From positions 1-32,719 of the forward strand of contig CAKSDR010000014.1 of assembly GCA_934446095.1 (NCBI GenBank): a DNA stretch of 32,719 bases, given 5' to 3'. Below, piece by piece: positions 1 to 9,077 of the stretch (position 1 is the stretch's first letter; each line of letters begins with the position of its first letter). The translations under genes were made by a program, and so were the position numbers. This stretch comes from an uncultured Eubacteriales bacterium. GTDB lineage: Bacteria > Bacillota > Clostridia > Oscillospirales > CAG-382. The notes under the pieces were generated by a model. That model ran no database searches. It was given only the letters and a program-made list of their open reading frames with translations, and had not been told where the DNA came from.

Positions 1-741
1 CGCTCTCGGATTTTTGATGCATATATAGTCAATATCATCATTATATATGACTGACAGGCTCTTAAATTTTGCATATGCACACAACTTTTCAATCTCAAAA
101 TTAAGAGAACTCATGTCACAGCCGACACTGTCGATAAGATATAGAATGCTGCTTTTATCAATACTTATTTTTTCTTTGTCAAAATGTTTCTTGATCCAGG
201 AAAATAACTTGGGGCTTTGCGGCGCTTCATGGCAAAAATTCACACATAGAGAAACTGCGCACGCTTTTTTCAAAAAGCCTTTAGACATATTTTTGTCTTT
301 TTCTTCCGAAACAAACGGGTAATAAAAAACAATTATTGTATTTTCCTGCTTTTCGGATAAAATTTCAATGAATTTCTTTTCTTCCGCCGGACTTAGCGAA
401 AAATCAATATTATAAAGTTTTATAATTCTGTATGATACCTTGCCCTGATTTTCATTATCTTTTCTGCCGGCTTTTTCGTCTTCGAAAATACTGACCGGAC
501 TATCAGTAATTGCAACAGTTGACACCGCATCAAAAAAATCCGAAAAACTGAAAGTATCTCCTGAAAATTCGGTAACATTAAATGCTGCAGATCCTTTGCA
601 CAATTCCGAAAAATAGTATCGTTTCAAGTATTCCTCAGGACCGTAAAAAATATAATTTCCCGAAAGGTCTCCGCTTTTTATTTTGTTTTTGAGGACATCT
701 TTCGGGTCGTCTTTTGTTTTTTGTTTTTTTGTGTATTCCAT
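1..741 (-). CDS. holA: DNA polymerase III delta subunit, partial (C-terminal end outside window)
   Basis: The reading frame is open from an ATG at 741 to the window edge (247 codons, no stop), so only the N-terminal part is present. The delta subunit is the clamp-loader 'wrench' that opens the DnaN ring, working with DnaX and delta prime. Supporting features are an early 'NYIFYGPEEYLKRYY' segment typical of the HolA/YqeN N-terminus, a middle region with 'LFSWIKKHF', and the helix 'VGCDMSSLNFEIEKLCAYA', which matches the conserved 'G.D...l..EleKL..Y' signature of delta. There is no Walker A motif, as expected. The start lies 5 nt after the stop of the phosphoribosyltransferase gene and lacks a clear Shine-Dalgarno sequence, which suggests translational coupling. 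It would be the last visible gene of the dnaA-side transcript. Confidence 0.85.
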   Translation of the reverse strand, partial: MEYTKKQKTKDDPKDVLKNKIKSGDLSGNYIFYGPEEYLKRYYFSELCKGSAAFNVTEFSGDTFSFSDFFDAVSTVAITDSPVSIFEDEKAGRKDNENQGKVSYRIIKLYNIDFSLSPAEEKKFIEILSEKQENTIIVFYYPFVSEEKDKNMSKGFLKKACAVSLCVNFCHEAPQSPKLFSWIKKHFDKEKISIDKSSILYLIDSVGCDMSSLNFEIEKLCAYAKFKSLSVIYNDDIDYICIKNPRA

Positions 742-746
742 AGAAA

Positions 747-1295
747 TCAATCATGAAAAAACAAAGGAAGTTTTTCGAGAAAAACAATGTCTTTTCTGTC
801 CGCAGCGTCGCCTTCAGCAAGTATAGCTGCCTTTCCGCAAACAATACCGCCGGCTTTTTCAACAAGTTTTTCAAGAGCAGAAAGCGATTCTCCCGTGCTT
901 ATAACATCATCAACAAGAAGAATTTTCTTTCCTTTCATTAAAAGGGCATCTTTCGAATCAAGGTAAAGATGCTGCGTTTTTTTAGTCGTGATAGAAGTTA
1001 CTTCAACTCCGATCGGATCGCGCATATAAACTTTTAATCCTTTTCTTGCGATAAAATGCTTCTTTTCGCCGAGAATTCTTGCAAGTTCATATATAAGAGG
1101 AATTCCCTTTGCCTCTGCAGTTATCATATAATCATGTTCGGGAAGTTTTTTTGCAAGTTCGCCCGCGCATGCCTTTGTAAGTTCAACATCTCCAAAAATT
1201 ATAAATCCCGCTATATCAAGTTTATCATTTACCGGACATATAGGCAACTCTCTTTCCAGCCCGGCTACTTTTAATTTGTAATACTTTTCTTCCAT
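747..1295 (-). CDS. Phosphoribosyltransferase family protein (adenine phosphoribosyltransferase-like)
   Basis: This 182-residue protein carries the type I phosphoribosyltransferase PRPP loop 'ILLVDDVISTGES' at about residues 125-137: a hydrophobic strand, two acidic residues and a T-G-E/S loop. Upstream, 'TAEAKGIPLIYELA' (about 59-72) resembles the Apt-type strand that contacts the base and pyrophosphate. Family members join a purine base to PRPP for salvage, and adenine is the likeliest substrate. Length and N-terminal style fit the Clostridia 'phosphoribosyltransferase family protein' group rather than canonical Apt (about 170 aa), so substrate is inferred. A good Shine-Dalgarno (GGAGAGG) precedes the ATG. 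It lies between the HIT gene and holA in the same orientation with short gaps. Confidence 0.85.
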   Translation of the reverse strand: MEEKYYKLKVAGLERELPICPVNDKLDIAGFIIFGDVELTKACAGELAKKLPEHDYMITAEAKGIPLIYELARILGEKKHFIARKGLKVYMRDPIGVEVTSITTKKTQHLYLDSKDALLMKGKKILLVDDVISTGESLSALEKLVEKAGGIVCGKAAILAEGDAADRKDIVFLEKLPLFFHD

Positions 1296-1318
1296 AACAA
1301 CCTCTCCGCGCCGATATG

Positions 1319-1657
1319 TCAGCCCATATTTTCAGGCAAACTTTTTCCGCCAAGAATATGAAAATGCAAATGTTTCACCGACTGCTTGGCATCAGGTCCG
1401 CAATTTGAAATAACACGATAACCGTTTGTTAAATTTTCTTTTTTTGCAATTTCGGGAATTTTTTCGAAAATATTTTTTACATATTCCGAATTTTCTCCGT
1501 TAACATCATTGCAAGATTCAATATGTAATTTCGGAACAACAAGAACATGTACCGGAGCCATAGGATTTATATCGCGAAAAGCCAAAATCTTATCGTCTTC
1601 ATAAACCTTATTGCTCGGAATTTTGCCTTTTATAATTTTACAAAAAATGCAGTCCAT
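1319..1657 (-). CDS. HIT (histidine triad) family nucleotide-binding protein
   Basis: This is a 112-residue HINT-type protein of normal length. The histidine triad 'HLHFHILGG' lies at about residues 96-104, with the central His as nucleophile. The N-terminus 'DCIFCKII' contains the CxxC found in zinc-binding HINT proteins, followed by 'EDDKILAFRDINPMAPVHVLVVPK', the classic family strand pair. HINT enzymes hydrolyse purine nucleoside phosphoramidates and adenylates. Because it follows alaS, it may clear aminoacyl-adenylate by-products, but that is inference from context. The Shine-Dalgarno AAGGGG lies 6 nt before the ATG. About 70 nt separate it from alaS, with no convincing terminator or promoter between. 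Confidence 0.93.
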   Translation of the reverse strand: MDCIFCKIIKGKIPSNKVYEDDKILAFRDINPMAPVHVLVVPKLHIESCNDVNGENSEYVKNIFEKIPEIAKKENLTNGYRVISNCGPDAKQSVKHLHFHILGGKSLPENMG

Positions 1658-1728
1658 TATAAAACCCCTTTTCTATGCAAAGAGAGACGCATAGATCTTT
1701 TGCGTTTTTCTTTACATATAAATTAAAA

Positions 1729-4341
1729 TCAAATAAATTCTTTTGCTTTTGACAAGGCAACGTCAAGTTTTGAAACATCTTTTCCGCCTGCCTGAGCAAT
1801 ATCGGGACGTCCGCCTCCGCCTCCGCCTACAATTTTTGAAACTTCTTTCACTATCTTGCCGGCATGGGCGCCGTTTTTAACCGCCTGTTTTCCGCAAACG
1901 GCAATAAGAGTAATTTTATCATCGTTTACACTTGCAAGAACCGCAACGATATTTTCGTCTTTTTCTTTGAGGATATCTCCCGACATACGCAATTCATCTA
2001 TGTTTATATCGGAAAAACGGGCGGTAACAAAATCAAACTGGCCGTTCTTTTCAATCCTGTCAAAAAGATTTTTTGTCTTGCCTGCCGCAATCTCGCTGTT
2101 CAAAGATTCAACTTTAGCATTCAACTGCTTTATTTCAGACATCACAAACTCAGCTCTTTTTGCAATATCCGAATTGTTTGCAATTTTAAACGCCTTTGCC
2201 GTGTCGGAAATAAGATTTAAGTTTGAATAAATATAATCAATTATATTTTCTCCGGTAATAGCTTCGATTCTTCTTATTCCCGCCGAAACCGAGCCCTCAA
2301 AAATAATTTTGAAAAGGCCTGCTTTTGAAGTGTTGTCAATATGGGTTCCGCCGCAAAGTTCGGTTGAAAAATCTCCCATTTTTACAACTCTTACAATTTT
2401 ACCGTACTTTTCTCCGAAAAGCGCCATTGCACCCATCTTTTTTGCGCTGTCAACATCGGTTTGTACCGTTTCAACTTTTAATCCCGAAAGAATAGCCGAA
2501 TTAACAATATTTTCAACTTCAAAAAGTTGTTCGCTTGTCAAAGATTCAAAATGCGAAAAATCAAATCTCAGCCTTTTTTCATCTACATAAGAACCTGCCT
2601 GCTCAACATGATCTCCGAGAACTTTTCTTAACGCCGCCTGAAGCAAATGTACCGACGAATGGTTTCTCGCGATGCTTTGTCTTCTTTTTTCGTTAACACT
2701 TGCAAAAACCTTGCCGCCCTCTTTTATTGTCCCCGACAAAACATTGCATAAATGTATATATTTTCCGGAAGATTTCTTGGTATCGCAAACTTCAAGTTCA
2801 AGGCCGTCTTCAGCTGTGATTTTGCCGGTATCTCCGACCTGTCCGCCGCCTTCTCCGTAAAAACAAGTCTTGTCAAGCACTACCGCGCATTCGCCGCATG
2901 AAACTTCCGATGCAATTTCTCCGTCTTTTACAATTGCAAGAACGGTTGCATCGCAGCAAGTATTTTCATATCCTTCAAAAACTGTTTCACTGACACCTGC
3001 AAACAAGTCGCTTTCCGTGTCGTCCCAGCCGCCGGAAGCCTTGCGGTTCTCTCTTGCGCGCACTTTCTGCTGCTGCATGAGAAGCGAAAAAGCCGCTTCA
3101 TCTACAGAAAAACCTTTTTCTCCGATAATTTCATTTGTAAGATCAATCGGAAAACCGTAAGTATCGTAAAGTTTAAATGCATTTTCGCCCGAAAGAACTT
3201 TTATATTGTTTTCTTCCATTTCTTTCATAAAAGAAGAAAGTATTCCGAGTCCGGAGTCGATTGTTGCGTCAAACCTTTCTTCTTCAACAGAAATTATCTT
3301 TTTAATATATTCTTTTTTATCCGAAAGTTCCGGGTACGCGGAAACATTCTGACTTATGACAACTTCACTTAATTTTGCAAGAAACGCGCCTTTAATTCCC
3401 AAAAGTCTGCCGTGACGCGCCGCTCTTCTCAGAATTCTTCTTAAAACGTATCCTCTTCCTTCATTTGAAGGCATAATTCCGTCGCATATCATAAACACCG
3501 TGCTGCGAATATGATCGGTGATAATTCTTATGGAAACATCATCTTTGTAATTGTCGCCATATTTTTTATTTGAATAAAGAGTCACCGTGTCAAGTATTTT
3601 TCTCACAGTGTCAACCTCAAAAAGGTTGTCTACTCCCTGCATAACGCACGCAAGCCTTTCAAGACCCATGCCGGTATCGATATTTTTTTGTGAAAGTTCG
3701 GTATAATTTCCTTTTCCGTCATTGTCAAACTGAGAAAAAACGTTGTTCCAGATCTCCATGTATCTGTCGCAGTCGCATCCCGGCTTGCAGTCCGGAAAAC
3801 CGCATCCGTATTTTTCTCCTCTGTCAAAATAAATTTCCGAACATGGACCGCACGGACCGCTTCCGTGTTCCCAGAAGTTATCTTCTTTTCCGAGTTTTAT
3901 TATTTTTTCTTCCGGAACATATTTCTTCCATAACTCATACGCTTCATCGTCCTTTTCATAAACCGACGGCCAAAGAAGATTTTCAGGTATGCAAAGTACT
4001 TTTGTTAAAAATTCCCATGCCCATTCTATTGCTTCTGTTTTGAAATAATCTCCGAAAGAAAAGTTTCCGAGCATCTCAAAAAATGTGCCGTGTCTTGCAG
4101 TTTTTCCTACATTTTCAAGGTCGGGTGTGCGTATACATTTCTGACAAGTTGTAACTCTTTTTCTCGGAGGCGTCTTTGTTCCCTGAAAATAAGGTTTCAT
4201 AGGTGCCATTCCGGAATTTATAAGAAGAAGAGAATTGTCATTCTGAGGGATAAGAGAAAAACTCGGAAGTCTTAAATGTCCTTTTCCTTCAAAAAAAGAA
4301 AGGTATTTTTCTCTAAGGTCATTAAGCGAAGTCCATTCCAT
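1729..4341 (-). CDS. alaS: Alanyl-tRNA synthetase
   Basis: At 870 residues this is a full-length AlaRS, which charges tRNA-Ala in the cytoplasm. The order is the class II catalytic core (about 1-240: 'INSGMAPMKPYFQG', 'RHGTFFEMLGNFSFGDYFK'), the tRNA-recognition region ('RRILRRAARHGRLLG'), the editing domain with the zinc/catalytic pair 'HSSVH' (about 565) and 'CGGTH' (about 665), and the C-Ala domain with a glycine run plus 'RPDIAQAGGK' near the end. All key editing ligands are present. The start ATG is followed by 'EWTSLNDLREKYLSFF', the normal N-terminus, and preceded by AAAGGA about 13 nt upstream. It sits 50 nt after gyrB, the slot gyrA often occupies, and no terminator is visible between them. 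Confidence 0.98.
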   Translation of the reverse strand: MEWTSLNDLREKYLSFFEGKGHLRLPSFSLIPQNDNSLLLINSGMAPMKPYFQGTKTPPRKRVTTCQKCIRTPDLENVGKTARHGTFFEMLGNFSFGDYFKTEAIEWAWEFLTKVLCIPENLLWPSVYEKDDEAYELWKKYVPEEKIIKLGKEDNFWEHGSGPCGPCSEIYFDRGEKYGCGFPDCKPGCDCDRYMEIWNNVFSQFDNDGKGNYTELSQKNIDTGMGLERLACVMQGVDNLFEVDTVRKILDTVTLYSNKKYGDNYKDDVSIRIITDHIRSTVFMICDGIMPSNEGRGYVLRRILRRAARHGRLLGIKGAFLAKLSEVVISQNVSAYPELSDKKEYIKKIISVEEERFDATIDSGLGILSSFMKEMEENNIKVLSGENAFKLYDTYGFPIDLTNEIIGEKGFSVDEAAFSLLMQQQKVRARENRKASGGWDDTESDLFAGVSETVFEGYENTCCDATVLAIVKDGEIASEVSCGECAVVLDKTCFYGEGGGQVGDTGKITAEDGLELEVCDTKKSSGKYIHLCNVLSGTIKEGGKVFASVNEKRRQSIARNHSSVHLLQAALRKVLGDHVEQAGSYVDEKRLRFDFSHFESLTSEQLFEVENIVNSAILSGLKVETVQTDVDSAKKMGAMALFGEKYGKIVRVVKMGDFSTELCGGTHIDNTSKAGLFKIIFEGSVSAGIRRIEAITGENIIDYIYSNLNLISDTAKAFKIANNSDIAKRAEFVMSEIKQLNAKVESLNSEIAAGKTKNLFDRIEKNGQFDFVTARFSDINIDELRMSGDILKEKDENIVAVLASVNDDKITLIAVCGKQAVKNGAHAGKIVKEVSKIVGGGGGGRPDIAQAGGKDVSKLDVALSKAKEFI

Positions 4342-4391
4342 TTTTTAAATTAAGTCCTTTCAAAAAACGTGTAGTTTTAAAACATAGAAAA

Positions 4392-6461
4392 TTAAATGTC
4401 AATATTTTTTGCGTATTTTGCGTTTTCCTGAATAAACGCTCTTCTGGGCTCGACTTTTTCGCCCATAAGCAATGAAAATGTTTCATCTGCGGCATATGCG
4501 TCTTCAATGTTTACTTTTATCAAAGTTCTGGTACTCGGATCCATTGTAGTTTCCCATAACTGATCCGCATCCATTTCACCAAGACCTTTATATCTTTCCG
4601 CATCCGCGTTACCGCCGAGTTTTTCAATGCATCTGTCTCTTTCCTCGTCTGAAAAAGCATATAACTGCTGTTTTCCCTTAAAAACTTTATAAAGAGGCGG
4701 CATTGCGCTGTAAATGTGTCCCTGTTCGATAAGCGGGCGCATATGACGGAAAAAGAATGTAAGCAGCAATGTTTTAATATGTGCACCGTCGACATCGGCA
4801 TCGGCCATTATTATTATTTTTCCGTAGCGAAGTTTTGAAATATCAAAGTCGTCTCCTATTCCGCATCCGAGAGCAAGAATAATCGGAGTTATCTGAACGC
4901 TCGACAAAATTTTATCAAGTCTTGATTTTTCAACATTTAAAATTTTACCTCTCATAGGAAGTATTGCCTGGAATTTGCTGTCGCGTCCGTCTTTTGCAGT
5001 TCCTCCCGCGGAATCTCCTTCGACAAGGAAAAGTTCTGAATTTTCAACGCTCTTGTCCTGACAGTCCGCAAGTTTTCCGGGAAGGGTTGTTCCTTCAAGA
5101 ACATTTTTTCTTCTTGTAAGATCCCTTGCTTTTCTTGCGGCTTCTCTTGCCCTTGCGGCAGTTAAAGCTTTGTCAAGAATAATTTTGGCAACAGCCGGAT
5201 TCTCTTCAAGGTAAGGCTCAAATCTTTCATACATAAGGCTTTCCACAAAGCCTTTCATGTCGGCATTTCCGAGTTTTGTTTTTGTCTGTCCTTCAAATTC
5301 CGCATTCGGAAGTTTAACGCTTACGATAGCGCATATTCCTTCTTTGAAGTCGTCAACCGATAAATTCTTGTCGTCGCCTTTTAAAAATCCGTATTTTCTT
5401 GCATAATCGTTCAAAATTTTGCGAAGCGAATTGTTGAATCCGGTTTCGTGCGTTCCGCCTTCAGCAGTGTGAATATTGTTTGCAAATGTCATAAGAGTAT
5501 CGGTATATGTATCGTTATACTGAATTGCAATTTCACATGAAGTAACTCCGTGTTTTCCGGAAACGTAAATTACCTCGGGATTTAAAATATTACAGTGTTT
5601 TTTTGAATTTAAATATTCAACAAAACTTTTTATTCCGCCTTCAAAACACAAAACAGTGCTTTTTTCGGTCTTTTCTTCAGTTTCGCCGTCGGATTCATTT
5701 TTTATATCGCTTTCATCGGATATTTTTTCAATTGAAATATTGTCGAGATCTTCTCTTTCATCAATAAATTCAATAGTAATTCCCGCATTTAAAAAAGCCT
5801 GTTCGCGAAGTCTGTTTAAAACAGTATCGTGGTCAAAAACAGTTTCTTCAAAAATTTCGGGATCAGGCTTGAAATGAACAAATAATCCGTGCTCATCGGT
5901 AGTTCCTTCGTCTTTTAAAGGTCTTGCGAGATTTCCTCTTTCATATCTTTCGGTATACTTTCTTCCGTCATGGCAGTTTACAATTTCAACCCATTCTGAA
6001 AGCGCGTTTACAACAGACGCACCTACTCCGTGAAGACCTCCGGAAATTTTGTATCCGTCGCCTCCGAATTTTCCGCCTGCATGAAGAACCGTAAAAACAA
6101 CGTCGATTGTGGGAATTTTCATTTTCGGATGAATTCCGGAAGGAATACCTCTTCCGTCATCTTTTACCGATACGGAATTGTCTTTATAAATTTTAATGGT
6201 TATTTTTTTGCAGAAACCGGCAAGGGCTTCGTCTATTGAGTTATCCACAATTTCATAGATAAGATGATGAAGGCCTCGAACTGAGGTGGAACCGATATAC
6301 ATACCGGGTCTTTTTCTTACAGCTTCCAGTCCTTCAAGAACCTGAATCTGACTTTCATCATATTTGTGCATAGATTCGTCAACGTTTGTATCCGAGGACG
6401 AAACGCCGTCTTCATCAAATTCTTCGAGAACGATATCGTTTTCAATATTTTGTTGCTGCAT
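4392..6461 (-). CDS. gyrB: DNA gyrase subunit B
   Basis: This 689-residue type II topoisomerase ATPase/TOPRIM subunit introduces negative supercoils together with GyrA, which is not in this window. The order is the GHKL ATPase ('EIVDNSIDEALAG', 'DDGRGIP', 'GGLHGVGASVVNALS', about 40-230), the transducer domain, the TOPRIM motifs 'EGDSAGG' and 'DADVDGAHI', and the C-terminal 'RYKGLGEMDADQLWETTMDP'. It is about 40-50 residues longer than the usual Firmicutes protein. The extra length is a hydrophilic N-terminal extension of about 30 residues and an acidic low-complexity insert at about 237-269, rich in E, D, S and K, just after the ATPase domain. The start is well supported by AGGAG. It lies directly downstream of remB. 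Confidence 0.98.
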   Translation of the reverse strand: MQQQNIENDIVLEEFDEDGVSSSDTNVDESMHKYDESQIQVLEGLEAVRKRPGMYIGSTSVRGLHHLIYEIVDNSIDEALAGFCKKITIKIYKDNSVSVKDDGRGIPSGIHPKMKIPTIDVVFTVLHAGGKFGGDGYKISGGLHGVGASVVNALSEWVEIVNCHDGRKYTERYERGNLARPLKDEGTTDEHGLFVHFKPDPEIFEETVFDHDTVLNRLREQAFLNAGITIEFIDEREDLDNISIEKISDESDIKNESDGETEEKTEKSTVLCFEGGIKSFVEYLNSKKHCNILNPEVIYVSGKHGVTSCEIAIQYNDTYTDTLMTFANNIHTAEGGTHETGFNNSLRKILNDYARKYGFLKGDDKNLSVDDFKEGICAIVSVKLPNAEFEGQTKTKLGNADMKGFVESLMYERFEPYLEENPAVAKIILDKALTAARAREAARKARDLTRRKNVLEGTTLPGKLADCQDKSVENSELFLVEGDSAGGTAKDGRDSKFQAILPMRGKILNVEKSRLDKILSSVQITPIILALGCGIGDDFDISKLRYGKIIIMADADVDGAHIKTLLLTFFFRHMRPLIEQGHIYSAMPPLYKVFKGKQQLYAFSDEERDRCIEKLGGNADAERYKGLGEMDADQLWETTMDPSTRTLIKVNIEDAYAADETFSLLMGEKVEPRRAFIQENAKYAKNIDI

Positions 6462-6496
6462 TTTGTAACTTCTCCTAAAATATTTATAGAATATAT

Positions 6497-6772
6497 TTAA
6501 AAACTTTTTTTGATTCTGCCGGCAGCCGAATATGACGACAGGGAAGAAAGGTAGATTTTTTCATCTGAAACAGCGTCCGAACACTTTCTTTTTTTGCTTG
6601 CCAAAATAAAAGATTTCGGAAGATTTGAAGTACAGTTTACAATATTTCCCTTTTTTTCGGCCGAAGAAAGAAATTTTTTGGTATCTCCCTTTGTATAAGT
6701 TGAATCAATATCAAAAATACCGATTATATTTTTTTTTTCAACAAGAATATTTTTTCCGCAGTTTAAAAACAT
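6497..6772 (-). CDS. remB: RemB-like protein (DUF370, extracellular matrix regulator family)
   Basis: This is a small 91-residue protein between recF and gyrB, exactly where B. subtilis carries remB (yaaB). The N-terminus 'MFLNCGKNILVEKKNIIGIFDID' has the family pattern of a short beta strand, a basic stretch and 'IIGIFD', followed by 'TKKFLSSAEKKG' and 'LPKSFILAS'. RemA/RemB proteins form DNA-binding or regulatory assemblies that control matrix and osmoprotection genes in Bacillus. The function in this anaerobe is not known. An AAAGGA Shine-Dalgarno lies 5 nt before the ATG. The gene starts 9 nt after the recF stop. Identity rests on both sequence pattern and position; the C-terminal third is poorly conserved. 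Confidence 0.85.
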   Translation of the reverse strand: MFLNCGKNILVEKKNIIGIFDIDSTYTKGDTKKFLSSAEKKGNIVNCTSNLPKSFILASKKRKCSDAVSDEKIYLSSLSSYSAAGRIKKSF

Positions 6773-6781
6773 ATAAATCCT

Positions 6782-7951
6782 TTAACTTTCATTAAAATAA
6801 CAACCGTTTTCCGCTTTTATCATGTTTGAAATACGACTTATATCAAAACTATAATTTTCACAGCATGTTATTATAACTTGTTTTTCACTGAAAAGACTTG
6901 TCAAAAATTTTTGCCTGTCAGAGTCAAGTTCAGAAAAAACATCGTCAAATAAAAACACCGGATACTGACCTGTAAGATTTTTCATAATCTCGCCCTCGGC
7001 AAGTTTTACCGCAAGAACACAACTTCTCTGCTGTCCCTGCGAACCGAAAGTTTTTGCAGCATATTCAAAAATTTTTTTGTCTTCATAATTTTCTTCGTAT
7101 GAAGAAACATCAATATTTTTTCCTATAAAAAATAAAATATCGTCCCTGTGCGGACCATACATCGTATATCCCAGTTTTGCCTCATTTTTCGCATTTTTAT
7201 TATATATTTCAATATATTTTTGCTTAATATTTTCGGTATCGGCAAAGTTTTCTTTAATGTTGCTTAAATATTTTACCGATAACGACTCTTTTTCCTGAGA
7301 TAAAATTTTATAAAATCTGTCCGCTTCATTCTGAAGATATTCGCAGAAAAAAGCCCTCTGCTTTGTTATAACTGCGGCACTCTCCGCAAGTTTTTCAGAA
7401 AAAACCGAAAGCAGATCAAAATCGATTTTTCCGGAAATTTTTGAATTTTTAAGATATGAGTTTTTTTGCAAAAGCGTTTTGTAATATTCGCTTAAATAAT
7501 AAATATACCGGGGTTTTATCTGAGAAAGTGCAAGATCTGCAAATTTTCTTCTTTCGTCCGGAATTCCCTTTATAAGGGACATGTGATCCGGAGTAAACAA
7601 AACCGCGCGGAATTTGCCTAAAAATTCCGAAACTTTTTCAATATCTACCCCTTCATATTTTAACAGTTTTTTGTTTTTGTTAAAATATTTTATGGACATC
7701 TCATGAAAAACATCGCCGTTTTCACAGTATTTCATGGATATTTTTGAAATGCCGTTAGAATTTTTAAGTATAAAATCCTTTTCGTTTGAAGTTCTGAAAC
7801 TTTTTCCGGCAGCAAAAAGATAAATTGCCTCAAGAGCATTTGTTTTTCCCGCTGCATTTTTGCCGTAGAGCAAGTTTACACCCATTGAAAAGTTTATTGA
7901 AGAGTTTCTTATATTTCTGAAATTTTCCGCAGACAAGCAACTTATATACAT
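6782..7951 (-). CDS. recF: DNA replication and repair protein RecF
   Basis: This 389-residue SMC-like ATPase helps RecFOR load RecA on gapped DNA. It has the Walker A motif 'YGKNAAGKTNALEAI' (about residues 29-43), an ABC-type signature region 'FGSQGQQRSCVLAVKLAE', and the Walker B/D-loop 'PVFLFDDVFSELD' near the C-terminus. The N-terminal 'LSAENFRNI' is the standard RecF start. The ATG lies one nucleotide after the dnaN stop codon with no separate Shine-Dalgarno, so translation is probably coupled to dnaN. The small S4-domain gene yaaA, which lies between dnaN and recF in Bacillus, is absent here. Confidence 0.97.
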   Translation of the reverse strand: MYISCLSAENFRNIRNSSINFSMGVNLLYGKNAAGKTNALEAIYLFAAGKSFRTSNEKDFILKNSNGISKISMKYCENGDVFHEMSIKYFNKNKKLLKYEGVDIEKVSEFLGKFRAVLFTPDHMSLIKGIPDERRKFADLALSQIKPRYIYYLSEYYKTLLQKNSYLKNSKISGKIDFDLLSVFSEKLAESAAVITKQRAFFCEYLQNEADRFYKILSQEKESLSVKYLSNIKENFADTENIKQKYIEIYNKNAKNEAKLGYTMYGPHRDDILFFIGKNIDVSSYEENYEDKKIFEYAAKTFGSQGQQRSCVLAVKLAEGEIMKNLTGQYPVFLFDDVFSELDSDRQKFLTSLFSEKQVIITCCENYSFDISRISNMIKAENGCYFNES

Positions 7952-7952
7952 T

Positions 7953-9077
7953 TTAATTTTTTAACTGAACAGGCAAAATCATATATAAAAATCTGTCATC
8001 GTTTTTTTCTTCGTCATGAACCGGAGAAATTATCATAGGTCCGAGTTTGTGGGTAAGTCTTAAATTTATGTATTCTTCTCCGCAGGCACGAACGGCTTCA
8101 AGAAGAATTTTATGGTTAAATCCTATTTCAATTTCGCCGTCAGACATTTCTATATCAAATTCATCTTTGAATTTTCCGAGCATTGTGTTGCATGAGATGC
8201 TTAAACTTCCGTCTTTAAAAATAAGCCGTATCGAACTTTTAATTTTTTCATCAATAATGAGCGCTGCTCTTTCAATACTGTTGATTAAGCGCGAAACCGA
8301 TACTTTTGCGGTAACTTCCGTCATTTCCGGAATTTTCTTTCTGAAATCAAGGAATTCTCCGTCCAAAAGCCTTGTAATATAATAAATATTGTCAAATGTA
8401 AAAATAATATGCTTTCTCGCCATCGAAACCGATACGGGGGAATCGCTGTCAGGAATAAGCCTTAAAAAGTCACTCTGTGCCTTTCCGGGAATTATGAATC
8501 TCAAATTCAAGTCATCTCTTTCGGTAAGACCGGTTTCCACTCTCTGGGAAACGCGGAATCCGTCAAGAGCCGTAACAGATAAACTGTTGCCCGAAATTTC
8601 AAAAAGCGAACCTGTATAAACCGGCTTTGAATCGTCCGAAGACACTGCAAACAAAGTCTTGTTTATCATGCTTTTTAATTTATTCTGCTGAAGGGTAAAA
8701 TCAAGTTCTCCCTTTACATCGGGAAGTCCCGGGTAGTTTGACGCGTCTTTTCCGGAAATCTGGAAGTCAGCTTCGTCGGTAGAAATTTTGAGAATGAAAT
8801 TTTCGTCGGTTTCAATCGTAACTATTCCGTCGGGAAGACTGTGTATAATAGCGGAGGTTTTCTGTGCGTCTACAATTATGCATCCGTCTTCTTCCGAATC
8901 CACAGAAAGTTTTGTGCGTATACCTTTTTCTCTGTCATATGAACACATTATAAGTATACCGTCTTTAACGCAAAGATATATGCCCTCCAAAAGCGGGTCT
9001 GTGTTTTTCGGAGCAACGCCGAAACATACGGGGATTATAGATTTTTCAAGTAATTTTTTTTCTGCTGTAAATTTCAT
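7953..9077 (-). CDS. dnaN: DNA polymerase III beta subunit (sliding clamp)
   Basis: This 374-residue protein of three repeated clamp domains matches bacterial beta in length. Recognisable segments are the start 'MKFTAEKKLLEKSI', the middle 'YTGSLFEISGNSLSVTALDGFRVSQR' and the end 'FLYMILPVQLKN', corresponding to the conserved C-terminal 'ylimPvrl'. The clamp is a dimeric ring that tethers replicative polymerase and repair proteins to DNA; DnaX and HolA from this window belong to its loader. AAAGGAA lies about 15 nt before the ATG, a longer spacing than usual. It follows the origin region after dnaA, the standard bacterial order. Confidence 0.98.
   Translation of the reverse strand: MKFTAEKKLLEKSIIPVCFGVAPKNTDPLLEGIYLCVKDGILIMCSYDREKGIRTKLSVDSEEDGCIIVDAQKTSAIIHSLPDGIVTIETDENFILKISTDEADFQISGKDASNYPGLPDVKGELDFTLQQNKLKSMINKTLFAVSSDDSKPVYTGSLFEISGNSLSVTALDGFRVSQRVETGLTERDDLNLRFIIPGKAQSDFLRLIPDSDSPVSVSMARKHIIFTFDNIYYITRLLDGEFLDFRKKIPEMTEVTAKVSVSRLINSIERAALIIDEKIKSSIRLIFKDGSLSISCNTMLGKFKDEFDIEMSDGEIEIGFNHKILLEAVRACGEEYINLRLTHKLGPMIISPVHDEEKNDDRFLYMILPVQLKN

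Noticed and set aside
1673..1694. Inverted repeat CTATGC/GCATAG between alaS and the HIT gene
   Set aside because: Six base pairs with a 10-nt loop and no T run: not a convincing terminator.
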